From JBBQZP01 sp038207585 (lineage in GTDB: Bacteria > Pseudomonadota > Alphaproteobacteria > Rhodobacterales > Rhodobacteraceae): a DNA stretch of 64,000 nucleotides. The notes beneath the pieces were generated by a model. That model ran no database searches, was not told the DNA's origin, and saw nothing but the letters and a program-made list of their open reading frames with translations. Below are positions 25,909 through 34,935 of the stretch, piece by piece. Where the stretch lies: assembly GCA_038207585.1 (NCBI GenBank), contig JBBQZP010000007.1:51577-115576 (forward strand), in the 5' to 3' direction. A program made the translations under genes and the position numbers. How positions within the stretch are numbered: the stretch's first letter is position 1; each line of letters starts with the position of its first letter.

Positions 25909-25921
25909 CAGGTCCCTTTTT

Positions 25922-26641
25922 TCAGCGACTGGTTGCTATGGCGTTGCGCACGGCCTGCGCTACGGCAACCGCGTTGGGCGTATCGGAGTGTACACAGATT
26001 GAATCGGCGCGCACCGCCACATCGCGCCCACCGACCGAGGCGACCTTGCCCTCGCGGATGGCGCGCATGCATACGGCGGCGGCATGGTCGGGGTCGGTCG
26101 GCGCATGTTCGCGGGTGATGATCAGGCCACCGTCGTCGTTATACTCCAGATCGGCGTAGAATTCGGCCACAAAGGCATGCCCGCGCGCGGGGTATATGGC
26201 TTCGTGCAATGTGCCGATCATGCCGAACAGCGGCACCTTGAAGATATCCGCCGCATCCGCCACGGCATGGGCAATATCCTCGATCCGTGCGGCCATGCCG
26301 TATAGCGAACCATGCGGCTTGATATGGTTCAGCACCATCCCTTCGGCCTGAAGAAACCCCTTCAGCGCGCCGATCTGGTAAATCAGGCAGTTGGTCATTT
26401 CCTCGCGCCCGATCTTCATCTCGCGCCGACCAAAGCCCTGCAGATCGGGCAAGGATGGATGCGCGCCAACCTTGACGCCATGCTGTTTGGCCAGTTGCAC
26501 CGTGCGGCGCATGTGGTTGAAATCCGACGCATGAAAGCCGCAGGCCACGTTGGCCACGTCGATCAGCGGCATCAGCCCCGCGTCATCGCCGATCTTGTAC
26601 AGGCCAAAGCCTTCGCCCATGTCACAGTTCAATATGGTCAT
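25922..26641 (-). CDS. pxpA: 5-oxoprolinase subunit A (LamB/YcsF family)
   Basis: A 239-residue LamB/YcsF protein. The N-terminus LNCDMGEGFGLYKIGDD is the family signature, followed by VACGFHASDFNHMRRTV and VKVGAHPSLPDLQGFGRREM with the metal-binding His/Asp residues. PxpA is the hydrolytic subunit of the ATP-dependent PxpABC 5-oxoprolinase. The operon supplies PxpB and PxpC too, but with biotin carboxylase and carrier inserted between them. The likely substrate is 5-oxoproline or a related cyclic amide; the HyuAB genes just upstream belong to another enzyme class that opens similar rings. Confidence 0.9.
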   Translation of the reverse strand: MTILNCDMGEGFGLYKIGDDAGLMPLIDVANVACGFHASDFNHMRRTVQLAKQHGVKVGAHPSLPDLQGFGRREMKIGREEMTNCLIYQIGALKGFLQAEGMVLNHIKPHGSLYGMAARIEDIAHAVADAADIFKVPLFGMIGTLHEAIYPARGHAFVAEFYADLEYNDDGGLIITREHAPTDPDHAAAVCMRAIREGKVASVGGRDVAVRADSICVHSDTPNAVAVAQAVRNAIATSR

Positions 26642-26653
26642 CTGTCGTGCCCC

Positions 26654-28732
26654 TCAGCCCTGCCGATCAAGGACATAAACGCCCGAACTATGCAACTCTG
26701 CCCTCCAGCCGGGTTCAATGACAATGGTCGTCGTAACCTCCTCGATCACCGCAGGACCGGTGATGCGATCGCCCGCGCCAAGCCCCGCCCCGGCATAAAC
26801 CACCGTATCCTGAGCCGCGCCCGAGGCGGCAAAGATCATCGGCCGGGTGCCGGACCGCGCGCTGTCTGCGCCCTTACCTGCCGGAATGTCCATCCGGCGC
26901 GGGCGGTCCACCCGGCCCAGAATGGCACTTTCCACGTTCACCACCTCGACCACGCTTTGCGGTTCGGAATAGGTGTAAAGCTCTTCGTGGCGGGCATGGA
27001 ACGCGGCTTTCAATTGCTCCAGCGCGGCCTCGTCCAGCGCGAAGGGGTCGATATCCACCGTACATTCATGCACTTGGCCGACATAGCGCATATCCAGACT
27101 GCGCCGGATCGAAATGCGGTCCCGGTCGAACCCGTCGCGCGCAAGATCGGCCACGCCCTTTTCCTCAAGCCCGGTGAAAAGCGCATCAAGTCTGGCCGCA
27201 GAGGCCGCGCTTTCCAGCCGCACCGGGGCCGGGGCCATGTAGTTGTATTTGACGTCCGAGATGATCTGCCCATACGCGCAAAGGCCCGACGCCAGCTTTG
27301 ATACCAAAATCCGCGTGATCCCCATTTCCCGCGCCAGCGCCGTGATATGCGCGCCCGTCGCCCCGCCGGCACAGTTCAGCACGAAATCGCGCGGGTCATA
27401 GCCGCGTTCCACCGACACGCGGCGAATGGCGTTGACCATGTTGTTGTTGACGATGGTGAACATGCCGTAAGCCGCCTGTTCCACCGTCAGCTTCAACGGA
27501 TCGGCCAGTTCGGCCTTGATCGCGGTCTGTGCCCGCCCCCTGTGCAGGGGCAAGCGCCCGCCCACCAGACCATCGGGGTTAAGGTATCCCAGCACCAGGT
27601 TAGCATCCGTCGTTGTCGGCTTCGCGCCGCCCTGATCATAGCAGGCAGGCCCCGGGTCAGACCCCGCCGACTGCGGGCCCATCTGCAACAGACCCATGCT
27701 GTCGATCCAGCCGATCGACCCGCCCCCGGCCCCCAGCGTTTCCACCTGAATCATCGGGATGCCGATGCGATAACGCAGGAAGTCGATGTTTTTTGCTACA
27801 TTCGCGCGGCCATCGCGCGTCAGCGTGATGTCAAACGACGTGCCGCCCATGTCGACGGTGATGATATTCTGCAGCCCCCAAGGCTCGCCGATGTAAAGCG
27901 CCGCCTGTGGGGCCGAGGCGGGCCCCGAGTTGATGGCATAAACCGACTGGTCCGACACCACAGAGCCCAGCGCCAGCCCGCCGTTCGACTGGAAATACCG
28001 CACGGGGTTTTTCGCGCCCAGACTTTGGAAATAGCCGTCCACCGCCTCGACATAGTTCGACAGGATCGGCGAAAGATAGGCATTCACCACCGCCGTCGAC
28101 GTGCGGGTGTATTCGCGCACTTGCGGATAAAGGTGCGAGCCCACAGTCAGGCGCACGTCGGGCATCATTTCGCGCACGATTTCCGCCGCGCGCAATTCAT
28201 GCGCAGGGTGCAGCACCGACCAGACAAAGGAAATAGCCACCGCCTCGACCCCTTCGCGCAGGAAATGGCGGCAGGCCTCATACACGTCTTCCTCGTTCAT
28301 CGGGGTATGCACCGCCCCGGTCGAGATCACCCGCTCGGCAATACCGCGCCGCAGATAGCGCGGCACCAGCATGGTTGCAGGTGGATATTCCGGATCATAG
28401 CGATAGCCGTCTTCCTTGTGGCCAAGGCGGATTTCGATGCTGTCCTCGTGACCCTTGGTCGCGATCAGGCCTGTCTTGGCCCCCTTGTGCTGGATCAACG
28501 CATTCAGGCCCACGGTGGTGCCGTTGATGCACAGATCGGCGTTCGACACGATTTGGGTGGCGGATATGCCGGTTTCATCCTCGATCAGGCGCAAACCGTT
28601 GCGGATGGCGATGGTCGGGTCTTGCGGGGTCGACAGCGCCTTGAAGATCCGCACATCGCCGTCCCTGTCGGCCAGAATGAAATCGGTAAACGTGCCGCCT
28701 GCGTCGATGCCAAGGCGATATTGGTTTTGCAT
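26654..28732 (-). CDS. hyuA: Hydantoinase/oxoprolinase subunit A (HyuA)
   Basis: A 692-residue hydantoinase A/oxoprolinase protein. The N-terminal ATP-binding phosphate motif is LGIDAGGTFTDFILADRDG. The second actin-like phosphate loop is NIITVDMGGTSFDITL near residue 290, and GAGGGSIGWID near 335 is also family-typical. C-terminal similarity to acetophenone carboxylase and N-methylhydantoinase subunits is expected. With HyuB it catalyses ATP-dependent opening of a hydantoin or 5-oxoproline-like ring, or carboxylation in some relatives. The gap to HyuB is 11 bases and to PxpA 12 bases. Confidence 0.9.
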   Translation of the reverse strand: MQNQYRLGIDAGGTFTDFILADRDGDVRIFKALSTPQDPTIAIRNGLRLIEDETGISATQIVSNADLCINGTTVGLNALIQHKGAKTGLIATKGHEDSIEIRLGHKEDGYRYDPEYPPATMLVPRYLRRGIAERVISTGAVHTPMNEEDVYEACRHFLREGVEAVAISFVWSVLHPAHELRAAEIVREMMPDVRLTVGSHLYPQVREYTRTSTAVVNAYLSPILSNYVEAVDGYFQSLGAKNPVRYFQSNGGLALGSVVSDQSVYAINSGPASAPQAALYIGEPWGLQNIITVDMGGTSFDITLTRDGRANVAKNIDFLRYRIGIPMIQVETLGAGGGSIGWIDSMGLLQMGPQSAGSDPGPACYDQGGAKPTTTDANLVLGYLNPDGLVGGRLPLHRGRAQTAIKAELADPLKLTVEQAAYGMFTIVNNNMVNAIRRVSVERGYDPRDFVLNCAGGATGAHITALAREMGITRILVSKLASGLCAYGQIISDVKYNYMAPAPVRLESAASAARLDALFTGLEEKGVADLARDGFDRDRISIRRSLDMRYVGQVHECTVDIDPFALDEAALEQLKAAFHARHEELYTYSEPQSVVEVVNVESAILGRVDRPRRMDIPAGKGADSARSGTRPMIFAASGAAQDTVVYAGAGLGAGDRITGPAVIEEVTTTIVIEPGWRAELHSSGVYVLDRQG

Positions 28733-28743
28733 GATCTTTCCCT

Positions 28744-30492
28744 TCAGGCGGCGCGCAGGGCAGCGGTGGCTGCGTGGTCAACTGTCAGTGTCGCGCGGTC
28801 GGTGATCACGACGCCGTAATCCAGCCGCGCCCCCTCAAGGCTGACCAGACCGTTGCGCACATCTTCGACGACCTTGGTCACATCGCGTTCAAACGCATTG
28901 CCGAACCCCCCGCCTCCGGGGTTGCGGTTGGCGGCACGTTCCCCCGGCTGAATGGTTTCGATCACATTGTCGGTGATGATCTGGACCGCGCCATTGCGAG
29001 TCAGCTCCAACCGCCCGACCTTGGACGGCACCATCGCGGATTTCGCCCCCGCAGCGCCCATCGCCGGAATCCGCCGCCCCTCGCCAAAGGTGATCAGGGT
29101 CATCGGCGTGTCCAGCGGCTCCACCTCCCAACACGTTCCCGACCCACCGCGGTTGCGCCCGGCACCGCCCGAATCCTCCATCAGGGAATAGCGATGGATG
29201 ATGATCGGATAGCTGTGCTCCAGCATCTCGATGTCGCCCGAGGTTAGCGCACCGAAGCAGCATTCCGGCCCAACCGCGTGCCAGCCATCGGCCTTCGCCG
29301 TGGCCCCTGCGCCCGAGATGATCGAGGCAAGAACCATCGTTACATATTCCTCGTTATGCCGGGTGTCCCAACCTGCAATGTTGCAGCCGTTGGCGTGGCC
29401 CCAACTGGCCGACACCTTTTGCGGTGCCGCCTGTTCAAAGGCGAGGCGCACCGCATCGGTCAGTGTTTCCATTGGCGTGGTGGTGCAGTTCATGTGCGGT
29501 GCCGGGGATTTCGCGTTGCACAGCGTGCCCAGCGGCCCCATGTCGGTGGTCACACAGCGATAAAGCCCCTCGTTATAGGGTGGCGGCAACTGGGCGAACA
29601 TCATCAGACCAAGGTAGACGCCGGAATGGCTATTTCCCTCGTAACTGTTTATGAAATAAGGAATTTGTGGCGGTGATTGAATGGCGATGTGACAGCCGTT
29701 GCCCTTGATCGTCACCGTGGCGGTGATGTCGAAATCGCCAAAACCGTGGCCGGCATCTTCAAGGATCGCGGTGCCGGTATAAACGCCATCGGGCACCTCG
29801 GAGATCAGGCTGCGCATGTGGTGTTCGGCCATGTCCAGCAGTTCTGCAATGCAATCCTGCACGGTTTGCTTGCCATATTTGTCGATCAGCCGGATCAGCG
29901 CCCGCGCGCCCACCTGACAGGCCCCGATCAATGCGTTGAAATCACCCTCCTGGTCGCGCCTCGCACGCATGTTCGACAACAGAAGGTTCATCACATCATG
30001 GCGCGGCTTGCCCTTGTCCCAGATTTTCAGCGGCGGGATGCGCAGGCCCTCGGCGTAAATCTCGGTTGCGGCGGGGTTATAGCCTGCGGGCACCGGGCCG
30101 CCGATGTCGGTCAGGTGGCCCTTGCAGACCGTCCAGAACAGCAACTCGCCCTGATAGAACACCGGGTAGTACATGCAGGTGTCGATGATGTGCGAGCCGC
30201 CATAGCTGGGATCGTTGTGCAGGATCAGATCGCCCTCATTGATCTCGCCCTCGAAATACTTCGCGACCGACTTCATCGCCGGGATCAGACTGCCAAGGTG
30301 AATGGGAATATCCTGCCCTTGCAAAATCATCTCGGGCGTGTGGTTGAAAAGTGCTGTGGAATAGTCGTGCGCAAGGTTGAACACCGAACTGCGCGCCGTC
30401 TGTTCCAGCGTCAGCGTCATCTCGCGCTGCGTTGTCTCAAGCACCCCTCGCACCACTGAAAGCGTGATCGGGTCCACATTGCGTTTGGCCAT
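28744..30492 (-). CDS. hyuB: Hydantoinase/oxoprolinase subunit B (HyuB)
   Basis: A 582-residue hydantoinase B/oxoprolinase protein, first gene of the operon. It starts MAKRNVDPITLSVVRGVLE, the usual family N-terminus. NLAHDYSTALFNHTPEM and GDLILHNDPSYGGSHIID near residue 100 carry the conserved acidic and histidine residues near the active site, and YSLMEDSGGAGRNRGGSG near 455 matches the family's glycine-rich block. The ATG at 30492 is chosen because upstream codons in the frame lack similarity. It forms the catalytic partner of HyuA. Expression is likely driven from the divergent region shared with the AraC-type gene. Confidence 0.9.
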   Translation of the reverse strand: MAKRNVDPITLSVVRGVLETTQREMTLTLEQTARSSVFNLAHDYSTALFNHTPEMILQGQDIPIHLGSLIPAMKSVAKYFEGEINEGDLILHNDPSYGGSHIIDTCMYYPVFYQGELLFWTVCKGHLTDIGGPVPAGYNPAATEIYAEGLRIPPLKIWDKGKPRHDVMNLLLSNMRARRDQEGDFNALIGACQVGARALIRLIDKYGKQTVQDCIAELLDMAEHHMRSLISEVPDGVYTGTAILEDAGHGFGDFDITATVTIKGNGCHIAIQSPPQIPYFINSYEGNSHSGVYLGLMMFAQLPPPYNEGLYRCVTTDMGPLGTLCNAKSPAPHMNCTTTPMETLTDAVRLAFEQAAPQKVSASWGHANGCNIAGWDTRHNEEYVTMVLASIISGAGATAKADGWHAVGPECCFGALTSGDIEMLEHSYPIIIHRYSLMEDSGGAGRNRGGSGTCWEVEPLDTPMTLITFGEGRRIPAMGAAGAKSAMVPSKVGRLELTRNGAVQIITDNVIETIQPGERAANRNPGGGGFGNAFERDVTKVVEDVRNGLVSLEGARLDYGVVITDRATLTVDHAATAALRAA

Positions 30493-30688
30493 TTCCAGTC
30501 CCCTCATGCAGCGCCCGACGGGCGATGGCCCCCGCAAGGGCCGACCACCCTACACTGGGCGCATTGCACAAGCGCGTCTTGTTATTGCGGGCACAAGTTC
30601 TTGTCAGTCGGCGCATCCGTTTACCGATCCGACACCGCGGCTGTTGACTCGGGGGCGCGCTTCACAAAAGCTGGTCTTGCAGCGATCA
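30493..30688. promoter_or_regulatory. Divergent hyuB/araC-type control region with repeated palindromes
   Basis: This 196-base gap lies between the hyuB start and the AraC-family start. It contains two nearby inverted repeats built from the same half-site: ACAAGcgcgtCTTGT (30568-30582) and ACAAGttCTTGT (30593-30604). The heptamer GCACAAG occurs twice, at 30566-30572 and 30591-30597, 25 bases apart. Repeated half-sites in a divergent promoter beside an AraC-family gene are good operator candidates for that regulator. Confidence 0.5.
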
Positions 30689-31648
30689 ATGGAGAACGGC
30701 GTGACCTTCGCCCGCCACAGCACCGACAACCATGCCGCGCCCGACCGCGCAGGCCATTGGCATGAGGTGATTGCCGAGGCGTATTTCCCGCTGCATCTGA
30801 CGTTCCGCGATGCCGCGCGGTTTCAGGGCAATCTTGAAATGCGCAATCTGGGCGAGGTGGGCTTGTCACGTCTGCGCACCGAACCCGTGCAGTATGAACG
30901 GCAAAAGCACCACATCTCGACCACAACCGAGGAACAGTATCTGATCACCATCCCGCTGCGCGCACCGGTCGAGTTTCAGCAGATGGGGCGCGAGGTGCGC
31001 TGCGATCCGGGCGGGTTTTTGCTGGAACGCGGCGACGAGCCCTATCGGTTCTCGTACGGTTCGACCAATGATCTTTGCGTACTGAAGGTCGCCAAGCCGA
31101 TGCTGGCGGAACGGGTGCGCAACCCTGACCGGTTCTGTGCGCTGGTCTTCGATGGTCGCGAAGGGTTGGGCGGGCTGTTTTCAACCATGGCGCAGCAGGT
31201 GGCGCACCTGACCCCCGATCAGGGTGGTGCGGTGCTGGGACGGCAGTTGATCGAACTTCTGGCACTGTCTCTGGATCGGACGGCCGAGGCCGGGTCTGCG
31301 GTGGGCGCGGCCACTCTGCGCCGCGCCCACGCCATCGTGCAGCGCAACCTGTCAAATTCCGACTTGTCCCCCGGTATGGTTGCCGATGCCTGCGGCATCT
31401 CGAAACGCTATCTGCATCAGGTGTTCGCGCTGGAAAACTGCACCGTCGCGCAGCACATCCGCGAAGCACGCCTGCGCGCCGCGCGGGACCTGCTTCAGAT
31501 GCCCGACCCGGGCCCGCTGTCGGACGTGGCCTATCGGTTCGGATTTTCCGATCAGGCGCAGTTTTCGCGGTTGTTCAAGGCGTTGTTCGGCCAGACGCCC
31601 AGCAGTTACCGCGCCCAGCAAAGACCCTCTGGCCGCCTGCACTCTTAA
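30689..31648 (+). CDS. AraC-family transcriptional regulator
   Basis: A 319-residue regulator. The N-terminal part (FPLHLTFRDAARFQGNLEMR ... HHISTTTEEQYLITIPL) matches the AraC_binding_2 type sensor region. The C-terminal 100 residues carry two helix-turn-helix motifs: DLSPGMVADACGISKRYLHQ near residue 230, and LSDVAYRFGFSDQAQFSRLF near 280, ending with the usual QTPSSYRAQ. It is divergent from hyuB across a 196-base gap with repeated palindromes, so it probably regulates the Hyu/Pxp operon. The start at 30689 fits the domain boundary. Its 3' end overlaps the convergent hydratase gene by 4 bases. Confidence 0.88.
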   Translation: MENGVTFARHSTDNHAAPDRAGHWHEVIAEAYFPLHLTFRDAARFQGNLEMRNLGEVGLSRLRTEPVQYERQKHHISTTTEEQYLITIPLRAPVEFQQMGREVRCDPGGFLLERGDEPYRFSYGSTNDLCVLKVAKPMLAERVRNPDRFCALVFDGREGLGGLFSTMAQQVAHLTPDQGGAVLGRQLIELLALSLDRTAEAGSAVGAATLRRAHAIVQRNLSNSDLSPGMVADACGISKRYLHQVFALENCTVAQHIREARLRAARDLLQMPDPGPLSDVAYRFGFSDQAQFSRLFKALFGQTPSSYRAQQRPSGRLHS

Positions 31649-32484
31649 CGCCACGCGGTCCCGGTCATGGTGACCGGCCCGCCCTCGCTATGCACCCGCA
31701 GGTCAAGACCCGCGTCACCTTGGTGCGCCTCGATCACCACGGGCTGCCCACAGGTCAGCGGCGACACCCCGCGATACGTAAACCGCGACGGGCAAGCCCC
31801 CAGAACCCGTGCGGCAAGATTCAGCATCAGCGTTGCCTGCAGCGGGCCATGCACCACCAGATCAGCATAGCCTTCGACCCCGGTCGCATAATCGCGGTCG
31901 TAGTGGATGCGGTGCCCGTTGAACGTCAGCGCCGAATATCGAAACAGCAACACCGGGTCCGGCTTCAGGTGGAGCGTGTCCACAGCAGGCCCAAGGTCGG
32001 GCGCGGGCGGATAGGCGGGCAAAACCGCCCCCGGAATAGGGTCCTCGCGGTAGACCAGATCCTGCCTTTCCGACACCACAAGCGCCCCTGACACGCCATA
32101 GTCGTGCCGCACCGACACAAAGCCCAGCGGCCCCGTCGATCCGGTCTTGAAGGTGATCGCCTCGACCGTCGTGTCGCGCTGCACCAGATCGCCCGCGCAC
32201 ATGGCACCCGAAAACAACACCTCGCCCCCCGCCCACATCCGGCGCGGCAACGGCAGTTGCGGCAGGGTCAGCCCAAGGTGCGGATGCCCGTCCCGCCCCA
32301 GATCGTGCGGCGGCAGGGCATCGGGACAAAGCGCCCAGAACAACCCGAGAGGCACCTCGGCAGGGGCCAGCGACGTGGAAAGCACGGCGCGAAACTGCCC
32401 GATCAGTCGGGGCGATACCGTATCCGTGCGGCTGATCCGCAGCCCGATCCACGCGCCATAGGGGTCATCCTGCATCTGCGTCAT
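31645..32484 (-). CDS. MaoC/FAS1-like dehydratase (mesaconyl-C4-CoA hydratase-like)
   Basis: A 279-residue hotdog-fold acyl-CoA hydratase. The central and C-terminal parts (YSALTFNGHRIHYDRDYATG, then GYADLVVHGPLQATLMLN) contain the hydratase dyad-type histidine and aspartate pattern of the double-hotdog mesaconyl-C4-CoA hydratase-like group. The ATG at 32484 (MTQMQDDPYGAWIG) or 32475 is the likely start. It is convergent with the AraC gene. The broken acyl-CoA dehydrogenase and CoA-transferase genes immediately upstream on the other strand are typical partners in C5-dicarboxylate (itaconate, mesaconate, citramalate) breakdown, so this may be the last intact part of a decayed pathway. Confidence 0.78.
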   Translation of the reverse strand: MTQMQDDPYGAWIGLRISRTDTVSPRLIGQFRAVLSTSLAPAEVPLGLFWALCPDALPPHDLGRDGHPHLGLTLPQLPLPRRMWAGGEVLFSGAMCAGDLVQRDTTVEAITFKTGSTGPLGFVSVRHDYGVSGALVVSERQDLVYREDPIPGAVLPAYPPAPDLGPAVDTLHLKPDPVLLFRYSALTFNGHRIHYDRDYATGVEGYADLVVHGPLQATLMLNLAARVLGACPSRFTYRGVSPLTCGQPVVIEAHQGDAGLDLRVHSEGGPVTMTGTAWR

Positions 32485-32663
32485 TATCCCAAGCCTCTGT
32501 CGCGATGATAACGGCCACTTTACACCGCCACAAATGCCGCATCGCAACACCAGAATTGCTTCCACGGCATATGGTCCGGCCACATCTGTTTCCATGGCGG
32601 ATGTCTGTATTCCGGGATCGGTGCGCGCCATATCCGCAATTCAAAACCAAGCGGAGTGCACCC

Positions 32664-33318
32664 GTGACAGATCAGTCCGAAACCTAAACCGACATCCGCG
32701 ATGGCGTGGCCCGGCTGTGCGCAGGGTATCCCAGCAGCTATTGGCGGGATCCGGACCAGCCGGGCCGAGCATTCTGACCTGATGCTGCTGTTGCCCCGGA
32801 CGCCCCCGCTGACCGACCGCATGAAAAAGACCGATGGCCTATCCGTCATACTGGTAGACATGCAACAGGCGCGCGGCATTGGCCTGACCATCCGGCCGAT
32901 CCGCACGTTGATGAACCACGTCACGACCGAAGTGTTCTTTGATCACCTGCGTGCGCCCGCAGAGGATCTGATCGGGGATGAAGGCAAGGGCTTTTGCTAT
33001 ATCCGGACCGGCATGAATGCCGAACGCATCCTGATTGCCGCGGAAGTTGTGGGCGATGCGAAATGGTTCATCGACCGCGCCACGGCCTATGCCCGCGAGC
33101 GTGTGGTCCCTGGCCGCCCCATCGGCCACAATCAAGGCATCCAGTTTCCCATCGCCCGCGCCTATACGAACATGCGCGCGGCCAAGTTGATGGTGCGCGA
33201 GGCGCTACGCCAGTACGACGACGGGGCAAACCCCGGCCCAGAAGCGAACATGGCCAGGACGCTGGCAGCCGATGCCAGTTTCGAGGCGGCGAACATGTGC
33301 TTCCAGACGCATGGCGGC
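32664..33318 (+). pseudogene. Acyl-CoA dehydrogenase remnant
   Basis: Broken acyl-CoA dehydrogenase. A GTG at 32664 starts VTDQSET, then TAA appears at codon 8 where the frame goes on TDIRDGVARLCAGYPSSYW, a typical N-terminus. About half the gene is then missing. The middle and C-terminal parts reappear as KKTDGLSVILVDMQQARGIG and HVTTEVFFDHLRAPAEDLIG through to AANMCFQTHGG near 33318, with the flavin-contacting block intact. The frame then passes straight into a CoA-transferase fragment, giving a 403-codon open frame (32701-33912) that automated tools may call as one protein. It is not functional as an acyl-CoA dehydrogenase. Confidence 0.85.
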
Positions 33319-34355
33319 CGATGCGGGTGCGCGGGGGATCAAGATCGAACGCGAGGGGGGGGCCAGACGGCACGGCATTACGATGCCACGGTGCAGGGCA
33401 CATCCGCCTATTTCGCCTGGCTGAATCGCGGCAAGGAAAGTGCGGTGCTGCACCTGAAGGCCGCGAAATACATGGTAGTATTTCTGGCGATGCTGTCCCA
33501 CGCCGATGTGCTGGTGCAAAACCTGATCCCCGGCGCGATGGCCCGGGTGGGGCCGGACCCGGTGTCCGCCGCCGCCCGCTTTTCGCGGCTGATCGTGGCC
33601 AACATCGGCGGCTATGGGCAGGACACGGCCAATGCCGGCATGCGCGCCTATGACATATTGGTTCAGGCCGAAAGCGGCATCGCAGGCGTGAACGGTACGC
33701 CAGATGAGGCGTGCAAGATCGGCGTTTCCGCTGCTGACATCAACACCGGCCTGACGGCCGATGCGCGCGTGCTTGAGGCGTTGCTTTCCCGCAGCATCAC
33801 CGGACGGGGGCGGCAGGTGGATGTGGCGATGTTCGACGTGATGGCCGACAGGATGGCCGTGCCCCTGCTTCACTACGAACAGGCGGCGCGACAGACCTGC
33901 TCCACGGGCTGAACCAAGCGGTGATCCATTTCTACGGTCTGATGATGTGCGCGGATGGCACGCTGGTCGTCCTGGTGCAGAACAACGCGAATGGGCCCGG
34001 TTCTGCGTCGCCGTCTTGCGCAGACCCGACCTTGCCGCCGATCCCCGCTTTGCCACCAATGCCGACCGCGCTGCGAATCGCATCATCCTTGACGGCGAGG
34101 TAGAACCAATGGTCGCGGCTTTGCAGATAGCCGAGATGATCGCGCGGCTGGAGGCGTCGCATCGCCTGGGAACTGCTGTCCACCGTTGCGGATCTTGCCA
34201 TCCACCCTGCCTTGGCACGGATGCAGGTGCCCTTGGCCGATGGCAGATCGGTATCAATGCCCCGCCCACCCGGACGGGGGGCAGAGTTCACCAGCGGTGC
34301 AGTGCCCGAAACCGGCACCGCAACCGCCCGGCTGCGGGCCGAACTCGCGCCCTGA
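33319..34355 (+). pseudogene. CaiB/BaiF CoA-transferase remnant
   Basis: Family III CoA-transferase broken by several frameshifts. Pieces in order are ARGIKIEREGG (one frame), HYDATVQGTSAYFAWLNRGK and VLVQNLIPGAMARVG to near 33912 (second frame), FYGLMMCADGTLVVLVQNN (third), REWARFCVAVLRRPDLAADP near 33990, and LLSTVADLAIHPALARMQVP near 34180, ending at the TGA at 34353-34355. The N-terminus, including the start, is missing. Together with the acyl-CoA dehydrogenase and hydratase it was probably part of a C5-dicarboxylate or similar acid-activation pathway. Confidence 0.85.
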
Positions 34356-34374
34356 CCTGTTTTGGCAGCGGCCA

Positions 34375-34632
34375 TTTCGGGTCAGTCAGCCCGACCGGAT
34401 AGGCGCGCGACTGGAACGCGTCCTGTTCATAGGTGCCTTCCGTGATGATCAGCCCCAGACCGCCCCGTGCGCGGCGGGTATAATAGGCCGCCATTTCGTC
34501 GGTGGGTGTCCCATCGGCCTCGGCCATCTGGCGGGTAAGGGGGGCCATGGCGATCCGGTTGCGCAGAGTTATCGGGCCAAGCTTGATCGGACTGAACAGG
34601 GTGGAGAAGGCTTCGCTCATCGGTTTCTCCAT
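34375..34632 (-). pseudogene. Old-yellow-enzyme (NADH:flavin oxidoreductase) N-terminal remnant
   Basis: The first 80 or so residues of an old-yellow-enzyme family protein, starting at the ATG at 34632: FSTLFSPIKLGPITLRNRIA then MAPLTRQMAEADGTPTDEMA and YYTRRARGGLGLIITEGTY. Similarity stops near 34375 after RAYPVGLTD, where the sequence runs into the end of the CoA-transferase remnant on the other strand. The remaining three quarters of the TIM barrel are deleted. It is not functional. Confidence 0.8.
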
Positions 34633-34659
34633 ATCTAAGGTTAAATCCGTCCGACCAAG

Positions 34660-34935
34660 ACGCTGGATTGACAAGGCGGTTGATGTGCCTTCGAATAAGG
34701 CGGACCACCGCCTTGGTGACCGGGGCCGCTGCGCGGTGCGGGGCGTGCGCAAGGATCAGTTGCCGGCTGATCACCGGATCGGTGATCCTCTGCGCGATGA
34801 CCCAACCTGCGGCAAGGTCCGCTTTCACCGCCGTCAGCGGCAAGATGGTGCGCACGGCACCTGAGGTCGCAAGGTCGGCAGGGTGTCCAATTCCATCGCA
34901 ACCGTCAGTTCGATCTGTGCCCGCACAAAGGATCT
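34660..34935 (-). pseudogene. LysR-type regulator C-terminal remnant
   Basis: Frameshifted fragment of a LysR regulator's effector domain. One frame gives VAMELDTLPTL; after a frameshift, another gives ILPLTAVKADLAAGWVIAQR followed by ITDPVISRQLILAHAPHRA, matching the family's LP..AV....G.L....I..P...R.L.LA pattern near the C-terminus. The DNA-binding N-terminus is absent because the truncated IS5 element abuts it at about 34935. It probably once controlled the old-yellow-enzyme gene next to it. Confidence 0.7.

Noticed and set aside
27347..28819. Open plus-strand frame of 490 codons
   Set aside because: It is antisense to hyuA, whose phosphate-loop motifs are unmistakable; the plus product has no domain.
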